A stretch of DNA of 16,581 nt from Proteobacteria bacterium UBA664 (GTDB lineage Bacteria > Pseudomonadota > Gammaproteobacteria > UBA7966), in assembly GCA_002299125.1 (NCBI GenBank), contig DBNU01000049.1, forward strand, positions 1 through 16,581, read 5' to 3'. Numbering within the stretch: position 1 is the first letter of the stretch; each line of letters begins with the position of its first letter. The translations under genes and the position numbers were made by a program. Shown here one piece after another: positions 1 through 9,546 of this stretch. The notes beneath the pieces are model-generated. The model was not told the origin of the DNA. It worked only from the letters and a program-made list of their open reading frames with translations, and ran no database searches.

Positions 1-548
1 CCTACAGCACGACCGATCTCATCGGCGTGGAGGTCGCGGGGGCGGTCAAGAATGTGCTCGCCATCGCCGCTGGCGTGGCCGACGGGCTGGGGCTTGGGGC
101 CAACGCGCGGGCGGCGCTGCTCACGCGGGGGCTGGCCGAACTCTCCCGCCTCGGTGTCGCCCTCGGTGGTGAGGCGGCCACCTTCACCGGGCTGGCGGGT
201 CTCGGCGATCTCGCCCTCACCTGTACCGACAACCAGTCGCGCAACCGTCGCTTCGGTCTTGCCCTGGCGCGTGGACTCGATGCGGCGGCGGCGGCTCGCG
301 AGGTCGGTCAGGTGGTGGAGGGTGCAGGTTCGGCCCCGCTCGCGCTGATGTTGGCTGCCCGAGTCGAGGTGGAACTGCCCATCTGCCGCGAAGTGGCGGC
401 GGTAGTCGCGGGAGAACGTACCCCGCAGGCGGCGCTGCAGCGGTTGCTGGCGCGGGAGCCCGGGGCGGAATTCGCCCAGTCGGGCCCTGAGCTCGCGGTG
501 GAGGCCGCAAAGGTGGCCTCCTCGCCCCCCGGCCAAGGACCCGAATAG
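1..548 (+). CDS. gpsA: Glycerol-3-phosphate dehydrogenase [NAD(P)+], C-terminal part (5' truncated)
   Basis: This cytosolic enzyme reduces dihydroxyacetone phosphate to sn-glycerol 3-phosphate, the backbone for phospholipid synthesis. The window starts inside the gene; reading begins at base 3 and gives about 181 residues before TAG at 546-548. The visible part is the all-alpha C-terminal substrate-binding domain. It has the catalytic-lysine motif GAVKNVLAIAAG near its start, then GLGANARAALLTRGLAE, LAGLGDLALTCTDNQSRNRR and a VVEG motif, all of which match E. coli GpsA closely. The usual threonine after VVEG is not present (VVEGAGSA), and the last 25 or so residues are a variable Ala/Pro-rich tail. 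The N-terminal Rossmann domain and the start codon lie outside the window. The gene converges on trmL with a gap of 39 bases. No strong terminator is visible in that gap. Confidence 0.96.
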   Translation, partial: YSTTDLIGVEVAGAVKNVLAIAAGVADGLGLGANARAALLTRGLAELSRLGVALGGEAATFTGLAGLGDLALTCTDNQSRNRRFGLALARGLDAAAAAREVGQVVEGAGSAPLALMLAARVEVELPICREVAAVVAGERTPQAALQRLLAREPGAEFAQSGPELAVEAAKVASSPPGQGPE

Positions 549-587
549 GGAACCACGCCGGCCGCGGCATCCGCGCTCAGCACCTGC

Positions 588-1052
588 CTAGATCCCGCCG
601 GCGAAGCCCGTCTGCCGCCAGGCCTCGTAGGTGGCGATAGCCACGGCGTTCGAGAGGTTGAGACTGCGCACCGCAGGGCGCATGGGGAGGCGCACCACGG
701 CCGCGATGTCGGGGCGCTGGAGCACCAGGTTTGGCAGGCCGCGTGTCTCCGGGCCGAACAGCAGCGTGTCGTCCGGCCGCCAGTCGACCTCCACATGTTG
801 CCGGTTGCCGCGCACCGAAAAGGCGAAGACGCGTGTCGCACCGATGACCGCCAGGCATTCGTCCAGCCCCGGGTGCAATTGCACCGTGGCGTACTCGTGA
901 TAATCGAGGCCGGCACGGCGGAGATCGCGGTCGTCCATGCGGAAGCCGAGCGGCTCGATGAGGTGCAGTCGAGCCCCGGTGTTGGCGCACAATCTGATAA
1001 CGTTGCCCGTGTTCGGCGGGATTTCGGGTCGGTAGAGCACGATGTGGATCAT
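588..1052 (-). CDS. trmL: tRNA (cytidine/uridine(34)-2'-O)-methyltransferase TrmL
   Basis: TrmL is a SPOUT-fold methyltransferase that uses SAM to methylate the 2'-O of the wobble nucleotide in tRNA-Leu isoacceptors. The 154-residue product has the full family length and aligns end to end with E. coli TrmL. Visible motifs are IPPNTGNVIRLCANTG (residues 11-26), RRAGLDYHEY (45-54), LLFGPETRGLP (97-107) and RSLNLSNAVAIATYEAWRQ (129-147). The last two form the knotted SAM site. The start is ATG at 1052, with a G-rich stretch upstream but no clear Shine-Dalgarno sequence. It is transcribed away from pyrD, whose start lies 69 bases off, and toward gpsA. The assignment is secure. The exact tRNA substrates are inferred from E. 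coli. Confidence 0.97.
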   Translation of the reverse strand: MIHIVLYRPEIPPNTGNVIRLCANTGARLHLIEPLGFRMDDRDLRRAGLDYHEYATVQLHPGLDECLAVIGATRVFAFSVRGNRQHVEVDWRPDDTLLFGPETRGLPNLVLQRPDIAAVVRLPMRPAVRSLNLSNAVAIATYEAWRQTGFAGGI

Positions 1053-1121
1053 GCTGCCAGCCCCCGCCGCGCGGTTGGTTGCCCATCACCGTCGGCCACC
1101 GCGACCACCGCCCTGCCCGGA

Positions 1122-2084
1122 ATGCCCATGCTGCCGCCCACGCCTGCCCCTCCCTCTCTGACTGTCGATTTCTGCGGCCTCAACTTTGCCACGCCGCTGG
1201 TGCTGCTGTCGGGCTGTGTGGGTTTCGGCGAAGAGTACACGCGCGTGGTGGGCTTCTCGAACCGTGACGCCGGGGCCGTGGTGCTGAAGGGGACCACACT
1301 CGCCGAGCGCCTGGGTAATCCTCCCCACCGGGTGGCCGAGACACCGGGTGGCATGCTCAACGCCATCGGCCTGCAGAACCCCGGCACGGCGACCGTGGTC
1401 GGCGCCATCCTCCCGGGACTCGACTTCAGCGAAACGCGCTTCATCGCCAACGTATCCGGCTCTACCGTGGAGGAGTACGAGGCGGTCACGCGGCTGTTCG
1501 ACGACTCCCCCATCGATGCCATCGAGATCAACATCTCCTGTCCAAACGTGAAGGAGGGCGGCGTCGCCTTTGGCAATGACCCGGACATGTCAGCGCGAGT
1601 GGTCGAGGTCTGTCGCCGTGCCACCACGAAGCCGCTCATCACCAAGCTCTCCCCCAACCAGACGGATATCGCCCGCAATGCGCGTCGCTGCATCGAGGCC
1701 GGCACGGACGCCTTTGCCGTCATCAATACGGTGCAGGGCATGGCCATCGACAGCGAGCGTCGCCGCCCCATCCTCGGCAACAACCAGGGCGGGCTGTCCG
1801 GTCCGGCCATCAAGCCCATTGCCCTGCTGAAGGTGCATCAGGTGCATCAGGTCGCGCGTGCCCACGGCATTCCGATCATCGGGCAGGGAGGTGTGGTTTC
1901 GGCCACGGACGCCGTGGAATTCATGCTCGCCGGGGCGACCGCGGTGGGTGTGGGGACCGCCCTGTTCTACGACCCACTGGTGCTGCCGCGCATCAACGCC
2001 GGGTTGCAGGATTACGCCGCCAGACACGGCTTCGTGCGGGTGGCGGACCTCACCGGCCGACTGGAGTTCAACCCGCCGGGCTGA
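1122..2084 (+). CDS. pyrD: Dihydroorotate dehydrogenase, class 1B type (PyrD catalytic subunit)
   Basis: PyrD oxidises dihydroorotate to orotate with FMN, the fourth step of UMP synthesis. The 320-residue protein is a class 1 TIM-barrel enzyme. It has LKGTT (55-59), NAIGLQNPG (80-88) and the active-site loop NISCPNVKEGGVAFG, with catalytic Cys140 where class 2 enzymes have Ser. It also has INTVQGMAID (201-210), GGLSGPAIKPIAL (223-235) and GGV...GATAVGVGTALF for FMN phosphate. The Cys loop and GGLSGPAIKP look like the NAD-dependent class 1B enzymes of Gram-positives, which work with the iron-sulfur flavoprotein PyrK. No pyrK is in this window. The start is ATG 1122, with ATG 1128 an alternative. 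The reading frame stays open back to 795, but that stretch is antisense to trmL. Residues 238-243 are a duplicated VHQ triplet (see the repeat at 1833-1850). No clear ribosome binding site is seen. Confidence 0.95.
   Translation: MPMLPPTPAPPSLTVDFCGLNFATPLVLLSGCVGFGEEYTRVVGFSNRDAGAVVLKGTTLAERLGNPPHRVAETPGGMLNAIGLQNPGTATVVGAILPGLDFSETRFIANVSGSTVEEYEAVTRLFDDSPIDAIEINISCPNVKEGGVAFGNDPDMSARVVEVCRRATTKPLITKLSPNQTDIARNARRCIEAGTDAFAVINTVQGMAIDSERRRPILGNNQGGLSGPAIKPIALLKVHQVHQVARAHGIPIIGQGGVVSATDAVEFMLAGATAVGVGTALFYDPLVLPRINAGLQDYAARHGFVRVADLTGRLEFNPPG
1833..1850 (+). repeat. 9-bp in-frame tandem duplication inside pyrD
   Basis: Two perfect, adjacent copies of GTGCATCAG (1833-1841 and 1842-1850) encode VHQ-VHQ at residues 238-243 of PyrD. 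When one copy is removed, the spacing between the GGLSGPAIKP motif and the IPIIG strand matches class 1B PyrD as I recall it from Bacillus. This suggests an in-frame slippage insertion in a helix. Confidence 0.9.
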
Positions 2085-2098
2085 GCACCTCGCCCGGC
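2075..2098. terminator. GC-only inverted repeat at the pyrD / TPR convergent junction
   Basis: GCCGGGC (2075-2081) and GCCCGGC (2092-2098) form a perfect 7-bp stem around a 10-base loop. The left arm lies in the last codons of pyrD and the loop contains its TGA. The position, between two convergent genes, suits a bidirectional terminator. Neither side has a T-tract, so intrinsic termination is not established. Confidence 0.35.
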
Positions 2099-2113
2099 TG
2101 CTGCGCTCACCGT

Positions 2114-2448
2114 TCAGTCCGCGGGCAGGCGCCGCAGGAAGACCTCCATCTCGCGTACGGCCTGCAGATCGCCACGCTGACGCGCAACCGCAAGCCCGTG
2201 CGTCCAGGCTGCGCGCGCCGTCTCCGGTTCACCCGCACTGATGGCCGCACGGCCGAGGAGTTTCCAGGCCGCGCTCAGTTCCGGGTCTTGCGCCACCGCG
2301 GCCCGGGCGTGCGCGAGCGCAGCGGCCGGATCGCTGACGAGCAGCGCCTTCGCCAGCCCGAGACGCAGCAGCGGGCCGTCCTGGCCCTGCGCGAGTTGTG
2401 CGAGGAGCCGCTCAGCCAGCGCCGTGGAAGAAGTGCGGTCGGCGATGC

Positions 2449-2452
<4 letters not shown>
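2114..2452 (-). CDS. Small tetratricopeptide-repeat protein, unknown function
   Basis: This 112-residue helical, Ala-rich protein has no signal peptide or membrane segment. Two TPR-like units are visible, roughly residues 27-59 (LLRLGLAKALLVSDPAAALAH...) and 60-93 (SAAWKLLGRAAISAGEPETAR...), preceded by a short leading helix. The pattern of small and large hydrophobic residues and the DPEL/GEPE turns fit TPR, suggesting a protein-interaction adaptor. The only plausible start is TTG at 2452, which overlaps the ntrX stop in the string TTGA. Translation therefore probably depends on ribosomes finishing ntrX. It is the last gene of the def operon and converges on pyrD. I do not recognise a named family. 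A role with NtrX or NtrY is possible from position only. Confidence 0.8.
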
Positions 2453-3821
<1,369 letters not shown>

Positions 3822-3825
<4 letters not shown>

Positions 3826-6071
3826 GCGCTGACCGATCTCCTGCGCTCGACGAGCGTCTCCTCGGCAGTAGGGGTGCTGGCCGGGAGCCGGAAGACGAAG
3901 CGCGCCCCGCCCTCCGCGCGATTCTCCATCCATACCCTGCCGCCATGTTCTTCTACCGCCTTTTTCACGATGGCGAGACCAAGGCCCGTACCCTTGTGCT
4001 TGGTGGTCACGTAGGGTTCGAAGAGATCGGGGAGCAGTTCGGCCGGGACACCGGCACCGTTGTCTTCCACCCGGATCTCGAACCCATCGCTGGACGTGGC
4101 AGCGATGGAGAGGTGAACCTCGGGGGCATCCACGCTGGCCGCCTCGAGGGCATTCTTCAGCAGGTTGTTGAACACCTGCCGCAGGCGACCGGGGTCCGCA
4201 TGCACACACAGCGGACCCGGTGGGGCGGTGAAGTTCATGTGCGCCTCCGGCCGCGACGCGCGGAAGAGTTCCAGTACCTCCTCGGCCAGCCGCCGGAGAT
4301 CGAGCGGCTGCGGTTGCAGGCGCGGCGCGCGGGCGTAGTCGGAGAAGGCGTTGACCATGGATTTCAGCGTCTCCACCTGCGCCACGATGGTCTGGGTGAG
4401 GCGATCGAAGATGGCCGCGTCGGGCTCCGGCAGGCCCTTGAGGTATTTGTGCCGGAGGCGTTCGGCGGCGAGCTGGATGGGTGTCAGCGGATTCTTGATC
4501 TCGTGGGCGAGGCGCCGGGCCACCTCGCCCCAGGCGGCGTTGCGCTGGCTCTGGATGAGCAGTGTGATGTCATCGAACACGATTACCGCGCCGAGTGTGC
4601 TGTCGTGCGCACCACCCAGGGTCGCCCCGCGCATGATGAGCACCTGGCGCCCGGCCGTGCCGAGGAGTTCCACCTCGCCCTGCCATTCGGCCCCCTGCGG
4701 TGACGGCTGCAGCAGTCGCAGGAAGTCGGCAAGCCGGGGTTGCGCCTGAGCCAGGGCATCGGTGCTCGCGCCCTCGAGTTCCGCCTGCGGCAGGCCCAGG
4801 ATGTGGGCCGCGCTCGCGTTGGCCATGCGTACGCGCCCACGCGGGTCGAGGCTGACCACGCCGGAGGAGAGTCGTCCCAACAGGACCTTGAGATAGGCTC
4901 GCTCCTGCTCGACCGCCGCGCGGCTGCGGCGCGCCTCGTCGCGGGCACCCGCCAGCCTGCGTGTCATCTCGTTGAAAGATTCGACCAGGAAGCCGATGTC
5001 GTCCCGCGTCGCCACCGGCAGGGTCGTGGAGTAGTCGCCCGCGGCTACGGCGCGCGTACCCTCGGCGAGGTCGCGCACCGGCTCCGAGATCTGACGTGCC
5101 GAGTAGAAGGCCGCCCACAGCGCGGCGAGCACGCTGAACAGCAGCACCAGCGTGAGCGTCATGGTGAAGGATAGACGCAGTTGATCGCGCAGGAAGGTGA
5201 GTTCCGCGTTGCGCGCGAAGGCCTGCTGCACATCCTCGGCCAACTGATCGAGACGCGGGGGCACGGCGTGCAGTGACTGCAGCACCCGCCTTTCCTGGGC
5301 GCCTGGGGTGGCGGGAACCGGCACCAGTGCGCGGACGTACAGCTCGCCCTGATCGCCCAGCGGATCCAGCGAGACATGCCCCCTGCCCTGAAGCGCCTGT
5401 TGCACCTGCGCCTCGCTCGGCGCCTTCGGCACCAGGGTGGAGGTGGCGGAGGAGAAGGCGTCGATGCGGCCACTGGCCGTGACCAGCAGCAGTTCTTCCG
5501 CCTCCGTGGTGCGCCGGTAGTGGTCGAGTTCCAGAGCGGGGCTTGGGTTGTTTTCAACGCGGGTCGCGGTGTTGCGCAACTGCGAGAGGTCGATGGCCAT
5601 CATCGGCTCGGTGTGGTCGGCGAGTTCGGTCGCGACGCGTTCGGTCTGCCGCAGAACCTCGCGCATGCGCAGGTCGAGCGCCGTACGCGACAACTCGATG
5701 GCACTGCCGAGCGCCCCTTCGGTATCGACGTCGAACCAGCTATCGATACCGCGGGTGAGAAAGGCCAGAGAGAAGGCGTACACCACCAGCACGGGCAGGA
5801 TCGACAGCAGGCTGAACAGCCGGATCATGCGCAGGGACAGGCGCGAACCCGGTTCCCCCAGCCGGAGCTGGCGCCGCAACTGCAGGAGCTTGCCGGCGAT
5901 GAGTAGGAGCAGCGTCGCAAGGCCGATGCCGTTCAGCACCAGCAGCACGGTGTAGAGCCGCCCGAAGCGTTCGTTGGCCTGAGTGGCGAGCCCCATCAAC
6001 GTGAGGGCGCCAAGGCACACGAACGCCACCAGGCCGATGGCCAGTGCCGCCCGGTTCTTGTGTGCGGTCAC
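3822..6071 (-). CDS. ntrY: NtrY-like membrane sensor histidine kinase
   Basis: This 749-residue inner-membrane kinase should phosphorylate the NtrX-like regulator downstream. Hydrophobic segments lie at about 8-30, 40-66, 83-106 and 310-334. The stretch 107-309 is probably a periplasmic sensor region. A HAMP domain follows (about 335-388, RQISEPVRDLAEG...), then a PAS domain (about 400-500), then the H-box RRLAHEIKNPLTPIQLAAE with phospho-acceptor His523. The HATPase part has N-box Asn640 (FNNLLKNALEAA), DNGAGVP (670-676) and GTGLGLAIVKKAVEEHGG (694-711). This order, with HEIKNPLTPIQ, is the NtrY pattern. The start is GTG 6071, overlapping the stop of the DUF4390 gene as GTGA. The open frame continues to 6389, but that extension is Arg/Pro-rich and antisense-like. 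The signal sensed is unknown; in other bacteria NtrYX responds to nitrogen, redox or envelope conditions. Confidence 0.93.
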
Positions 6072-6760
6072 GCGCCGAGTTCCCAGCGATGCCAGCGCGA
6101 GTCGAGGCGGCGGCCCCAGGTCAGCCAGGCCAGCGGACGCATGGGTGCGGGCAGGGCCTCGATGTCCAGGGCGAAACGCAGGCGGGCACGATAACGCCGG
6201 CCGGGCTCCAGGGCCGCGGCGGGTACCAGGGGCAGTTCCCGCACCGCCCCGATGCCGCTGACCGCGCTCTCCAGATCGCGGTGGATCTCTCGGCGTCCGC
6301 TGGCGAGGCGATGCACGATGAACTGGCCCGACAGGGCGTGTTGATGGATGCGGAAGACCTCCTCCACCGCGGCGATGGGCTCCGTCCACGGCCAGTACCA
6401 GCGGGGCAGCGGCTCGAGCCTGACCGTCAGGCTGAGCGTCAGCGGCACGCCGTGGCCGAGGGCCTCCACGGCGCGGGGTCCGAGGGCGGTGAGTAGGTCG
6501 GCATCGACGTGCCAGACGCCTTCGTGCAGATGGGTCTCGACCCGTGCCACCGAGATGGCCTCACGCTGGGTCGCCCTTGGGCCGATGCCCGGCAGTGCGA
6601 GAAGCATGAGTGTGGCGAGCAGCAGCCACCGCAAGCTGTCAGCAGGCCGGGGACCTCGCCCTGTCCTGGCGTGGGTGACGCGCGGGGCAGCGACGGCAGA
6701 CCCGCCTGCGCCAGACGGCCGGATCGAGTTGCACCGGAATGATGGCCCGAGGCGATTCAT
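6068..6760 (-). CDS. DUF4390-family exported protein
   Basis: With ATG 6760 as start the product is 230 residues. A strong hydrophobic stretch, LRWLLLATLMLLALPGIG (about residues 43-60), looks like a signal peptide, but it is preceded by about 42 basic, poorly conserved-looking residues. The mature part (SVARVETHLHEGVWHVDADL..., then RWYWPWTEPIA, then GRRYRARLRFALDIEALPAPMRPLAWLT) matches the DUF4390 proteins usually found between rsmB and ntrY. Its function is unknown; it is probably periplasmic or membrane-anchored. ATG 6760 follows the rsmB stop by one base; ATG 6769 would overlap rsmB. TTG 6634 would place the hydrophobic stretch at the N-terminus like a normal signal peptide, so the true start is uncertain. 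The TGA overlaps the GTG of ntrY. Its position suggests a partner in sensing for NtrY, which is inference. Confidence 0.85.
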   Translation of the reverse strand: MNRLGPSFRCNSIRPSGAGGSAVAAPRVTHARTGRGPRPADSLRWLLLATLMLLALPGIGPRATQREAISVARVETHLHEGVWHVDADLLTALGPRAVEALGHGVPLTLSLTVRLEPLPRWYWPWTEPIAAVEEVFRIHQHALSGQFIVHRLASGRREIHRDLESAVSGIGAVRELPLVPAAALEPGRRYRARLRFALDIEALPAPMRPLAWLTWGRRLDSRWHRWELGA

Positions 6761-6761
6761 C

Positions 6762-8102
6762 TCAGGCATGCACCAGACAGGCATGGAAAAAACCATCGGT
6801 GTCGTCCGGGTCTCCGGGCAGGAGCTGCCGGCCATACCGGGTGGGGAGGCCCCAGTCCGCCGCGATGGGCAGGACGCAGGCGGACGTCTGACGGGAGAGG
6901 AAATCGGCCACGACTGCGTCGCCCTCCGCAGGCAGGACCGAACAGGTCACGAAGACCAGACGGCCACCGGGGGCAAGAAGCGGCCAGAGGGCGTCGAGCA
7001 GGCGTGCCTGTTGCTCCGCCAGGCGTGGGATGTCCGCGGGCGCGCGCAGATGCTTGATGTCGGGGTGGCGGCGAATCACGCCCGTACCGGAGCAGGGGGC
7101 ATCGAGGAGGATGCGGTCGAAGGGCCGACCATCCCACCAGGTGGCGACAGCGGCCGCGTCGGCGGTGAGAACGCTGGCCGGTAGCTGCAACCGGCGGAGC
7201 GTGTCGTCGATGAGGCGGGTGCGGCGCGGGTCCAGTTCCACCGCTACCAGTTGCGCGAGCGCCGGTTCGCGCTCGGCAATCTGGGCAGTCTTGCCGCCCG
7301 GGGCGGCGCAGGCGTCCAGCACCCGCTGCCCCGGAAGCGGATCGAGCAGCACGGCTGCGAGTTGCGCGGCCTCGTCCTGGACCGAGATCCGGCCATCGGC
7401 GAAACCGGGCAGGGCGGCAGTATCCGCCGGCTCCACGAGACGCAGGCCGGCGTCGGCCCAGCGGCAGGGGCTGGTGGCAAAGCCGGCGTCCGCAAGTTCG
7501 GCGGCGACGCGCTCACGGGTAGCGAGGCGCTGGTTCACCCGCAGCGTCATCGGCGGCGGCCGGTTACCGGCGGCGAGGATGCGGTCGGCTGCGTCTGCGC
7601 CCCAGGCGGTCTCGAGGGCTTCGATGAACCAGCCCGGATGGGCGTGACGCGCCACCGGATCGAGCAGCAGTGACTGCTGCAGGGCTACCCGCTCGCGGTC
7701 GGCGCGCCGCAGCACCGCGTTGCACAGGCCACGGGCCCAGTCCCGTTCGATGAGGCCCGCGGCCTCGACCGTACTGGCGACGGCCGCATGGGCGGGCGTT
7801 CCGAGTTCAAGTAATTGGGTGAGGCCGACCAACAGCAGGGCCTCCAGCAGCCCGTCACGGCGCTTCAGTGGCCGCTCCAGCAGCCGGGGCAGCAACAGGC
7901 GCGTGCGCTGGGCGAAGCGCAGGGTGTTGTAGGCGAGGTCCTGGGCAGCGGCGCGACTCTGGGCCGCGTGTAGTTGCGCCAGCTCGCGGGGTAGCGCCGT
8001 CGCCAGGGAACGCCGCTCGAAGAGCACGGCGGTCACCACGCGTGCGGCGGCGGCCCGGGCGAGTGCCGGGGCCGGGAAGGCCGTGACGGCGACGGCCGTC
8101 AT
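6762..8102 (-). CDS. rsmB: 16S rRNA (cytosine(967)-C5)-methyltransferase RsmB
   Basis: RsmB methylates C5 of cytosine 967 in 16S rRNA using SAM. The 446-residue length is close to the family norm. Residues 1-140 are a NusB-like helical domain, with DLAYNTLRFAQRTRLLL and ERDWARGLCNAVLRR. The Rossmann methyltransferase domain has SAM motif I DACAAPGGKT (273-282), motif IV LLDAPCSGTGVIRRHPDIK with Cys337, and motif VI VTCSVLPAE with the nucleophile Cys387. Both catalytic cysteines are therefore present. The start is ATG 8102, overlapping the fmt stop as ATGA. The frame stays open to 8249, but that stretch lies in fmt. The gene sits between fmt and the DUF4390 gene in a coupled operon. The def-fmt-rsmB order is widely conserved in gammaproteobacteria. 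Confidence 0.97.
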   Translation of the reverse strand: MTAVAVTAFPAPALARAAAARVVTAVLFERRSLATALPRELAQLHAAQSRAAAQDLAYNTLRFAQRTRLLLPRLLERPLKRRDGLLEALLLVGLTQLLELGTPAHAAVASTVEAAGLIERDWARGLCNAVLRRADRERVALQQSLLLDPVARHAHPGWFIEALETAWGADAADRILAAGNRPPPMTLRVNQRLATRERVAAELADAGFATSPCRWADAGLRLVEPADTAALPGFADGRISVQDEAAQLAAVLLDPLPGQRVLDACAAPGGKTAQIAEREPALAQLVAVELDPRRTRLIDDTLRRLQLPASVLTADAAAVATWWDGRPFDRILLDAPCSGTGVIRRHPDIKHLRAPADIPRLAEQQARLLDALWPLLAPGGRLVFVTCSVLPAEGDAVVADFLSRQTSACVLPIAADWGLPTRYGRQLLPGDPDDTDGFFHACLVHA

Positions 8103-9040
8103 GCGGGCACACCAGCGGCGGCAAGGCCGGGGTGTCCACGCAGGAAGTCTGCGACCGCCAGCGCACGTCGCCCGGGCGCCTGGACTTCGAGGAGTTCCAG
8201 TGGGCAGGTGGCGGTCCCGACCAGCAGCCGATTGCCCACGACGCGACATTCCCCGGGGGGCAGGGTTTCGGCAGCGGTGACGGGTCGCGCCCGCCAGATG
8301 CGGAGTTCCTGCGTGCCCACCTGCGCCTGGGCCACCAGGCGCGGATTGAAGGCACGGATCTGGCGGTCGATGTCGGCGGCCGACCGCCGCCAGTCGATGC
8401 GCGATTCCGCCTTGCTCAGTTTCTCGGCGTAGGTGACGCCGGCCTCGTCCTGTACCGTGGCGTGCGCGGTGTCCGCAGCGAGGGCTTCGAGGGTCTCGAG
8501 CAGGGCGATCGCACCCAGCCGCGCAAGCTCGTCGTGCAGATCGGCGGCCGTGGCGTCCGCCCCGATGGGGCAGCGACGCACGCCGAAGACCGGTCCGGCA
8601 TCCAGCCGTGTCTGTACTTGCATCACGCAGACGCCGGTCTCCGCATCACCGGCCAGGATCGCCCGCTCGATGGGGGCGGCACCGCGCCAGCGGGGCAGCA
8701 GCGAGGCGTGCACGTTGATCGCACCGAGGCGGGGTGTGCGCAGGATCGCGTCCGACAGGATCTGCCCGTAGGCCACGACCACCAGCAGATCCACCGCATG
8801 GGCGCCGAGCGAGGCAAGACCCTCCGCTCCCGAGAGCCGCTCCGGTTGTTCGAGCGGCAGGCCGTGACGCTGGGCGGTCAGTTTGACCGCCCCCGGCTGC
8901 AGCTTGCGTCCGCGCCCGACCGGGCGGTCCGGCTGGGCGTAGACCACCACCGGCGGCCAACTCGCCGCAACCATGGCCTCGAGGCAGGTGGCCGCGAAGG
9001 TGGGGGTACCGGCAAAGGCGAGTCGCAGGCGATCGCTCAC
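8099..9040 (-). CDS. fmt: Methionyl-tRNA formyltransferase
   Basis: Fmt formylates the amino group of initiator Met-tRNA with 10-formyl-tetrahydrofolate, making the fMet-tRNA that starts bacterial proteins. The 313-residue product has the usual full length. The N-terminal Rossmann domain starts with LRLAFAGTPTFAATCLEA. The catalytic set is Asn109, His111 and Asp147, within INVHASLLPRWRGAAPI and TRLDAGPVFG. The C-terminal tRNA-binding OB-like domain includes AEKLSKAESRIDW and RAFNPRLVAQAQ. The start is GTG 9040, which overlaps the def stop as GTGA, so the gene is translationally coupled to def. Its own TGA overlaps the rsmB start. It acts in the same fMet cycle as Def, which removes the formyl group after synthesis. 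Confidence 0.98.
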   Translation of the reverse strand: MSDRLRLAFAGTPTFAATCLEAMVAASWPPVVVYAQPDRPVGRGRKLQPGAVKLTAQRHGLPLEQPERLSGAEGLASLGAHAVDLLVVVAYGQILSDAILRTPRLGAINVHASLLPRWRGAAPIERAILAGDAETGVCVMQVQTRLDAGPVFGVRRCPIGADATAADLHDELARLGAIALLETLEALAADTAHATVQDEAGVTYAEKLSKAESRIDWRRSAADIDRQIRAFNPRLVAQAQVGTQELRIWRARPVTAAETLPPGECRVVGNRLLVGTATCPLELLEVQAPGRRALAVADFLRGHPGLAAAGVPA

Positions 9041-9540
9041 AGGGCCGCGCGCTGGGCCTTCTCGAGCTTGCGCTTGATCCGGTTGCGCTTCAGCGGCGAG
9101 AGGTAGTCGACGAACAGGCGGCCTTCGAGGTGATCCATCTCGTGCTGGATGCAGACGGCGAGCAGGCCATCGGCGTCGAACTCGAAGAATTCGCCGCGCA
9201 CGCTCTGCGCGCGGACCCGGATGCGATCGGCGCGCTGCACGGTCTCATAAACGCCCGGCACCGACAGACAGCCCTCCTCCATCTCTTCCTCACCCACCGT
9301 TTCAAGGAGAACCGGGTTGACGAGGCAGATCGGCTGGTTCTGCTCGCGGCTGACGTCGGCCACCAGCACCCGCCGGTGCACGTCGACCTGGGTGGCGGCA
9401 AGCCCGATGCCTGGGGCGGCGTACATGGTCTCCAGCAGATCTTCCACCAGCCGTTCGAGGGTGGCATCGAAGGCTTCCACCGGCGCTGCCCGGGTGCGCA
9501 GGCGCGGGTCGGGATGGTGCAGGATGGTCAGCAGTGCCAT
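9037..9540 (-). CDS. def: Peptide deformylase
   Basis: This metalloenzyme removes the N-formyl group from nascent proteins. The 167 residues are the normal size for the gammaproteobacterial enzyme. All three signature motifs are present: GIGLAATQ (44-51), EEGCLSVP (88-95) with metal ligand Cys91, and QHEMDHLEG (132-140) with ligands His133 and His137 and catalytic Glu134. The Lys/Arg-rich C-terminal helix (LKRNRIKRKLEKAQRA) fits the ribosome-binding helix known from E. coli Def. The start is ATG 9540, preceded by a strong ribosome binding site, GGAGGA, 6 bases away. It is the first gene of the minus-strand operon, diverges from the tsaP-like gene, and its stop overlaps fmt. Confidence 0.98.
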   Translation of the reverse strand: MALLTILHHPDPRLRTRAAPVEAFDATLERLVEDLLETMYAAPGIGLAATQVDVHRRVLVADVSREQNQPICLVNPVLLETVGEEEMEEGCLSVPGVYETVQRADRIRVRAQSVRGEFFEFDADGLLAVCIQHEMDHLEGRLFVDYLSPLKRNRIKRKLEKAQRAAL

Positions 9541-9546
9541 GGGGGA

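Noticed and set aside
563..575. CGCGG-CAT-CCGCG hairpin between gpsA and trmL as a terminator
   Set aside because: A 5-bp stem with no T-tract is expected by chance in such GC-rich sequence.
795..1121. 109-residue N-terminal extension of pyrD
   Set aside because: It lies antisense over trmL, and the family's PyrD starts near ATG 1122.
3826..4209. 128-residue N-terminal extension of NtrX
   Set aside because: It overlaps the kinase ATPase domain in another frame. The receiver domain begins normally at ATG 3825.
6072..6389. 106-residue N-terminal extension of the NtrY-like kinase
   Set aside because: It overlaps the DUF4390 gene in another frame and is Arg/Pro/Gly-rich. GTG 6071 gives a standard 4-base overlap and a normal first membrane segment.
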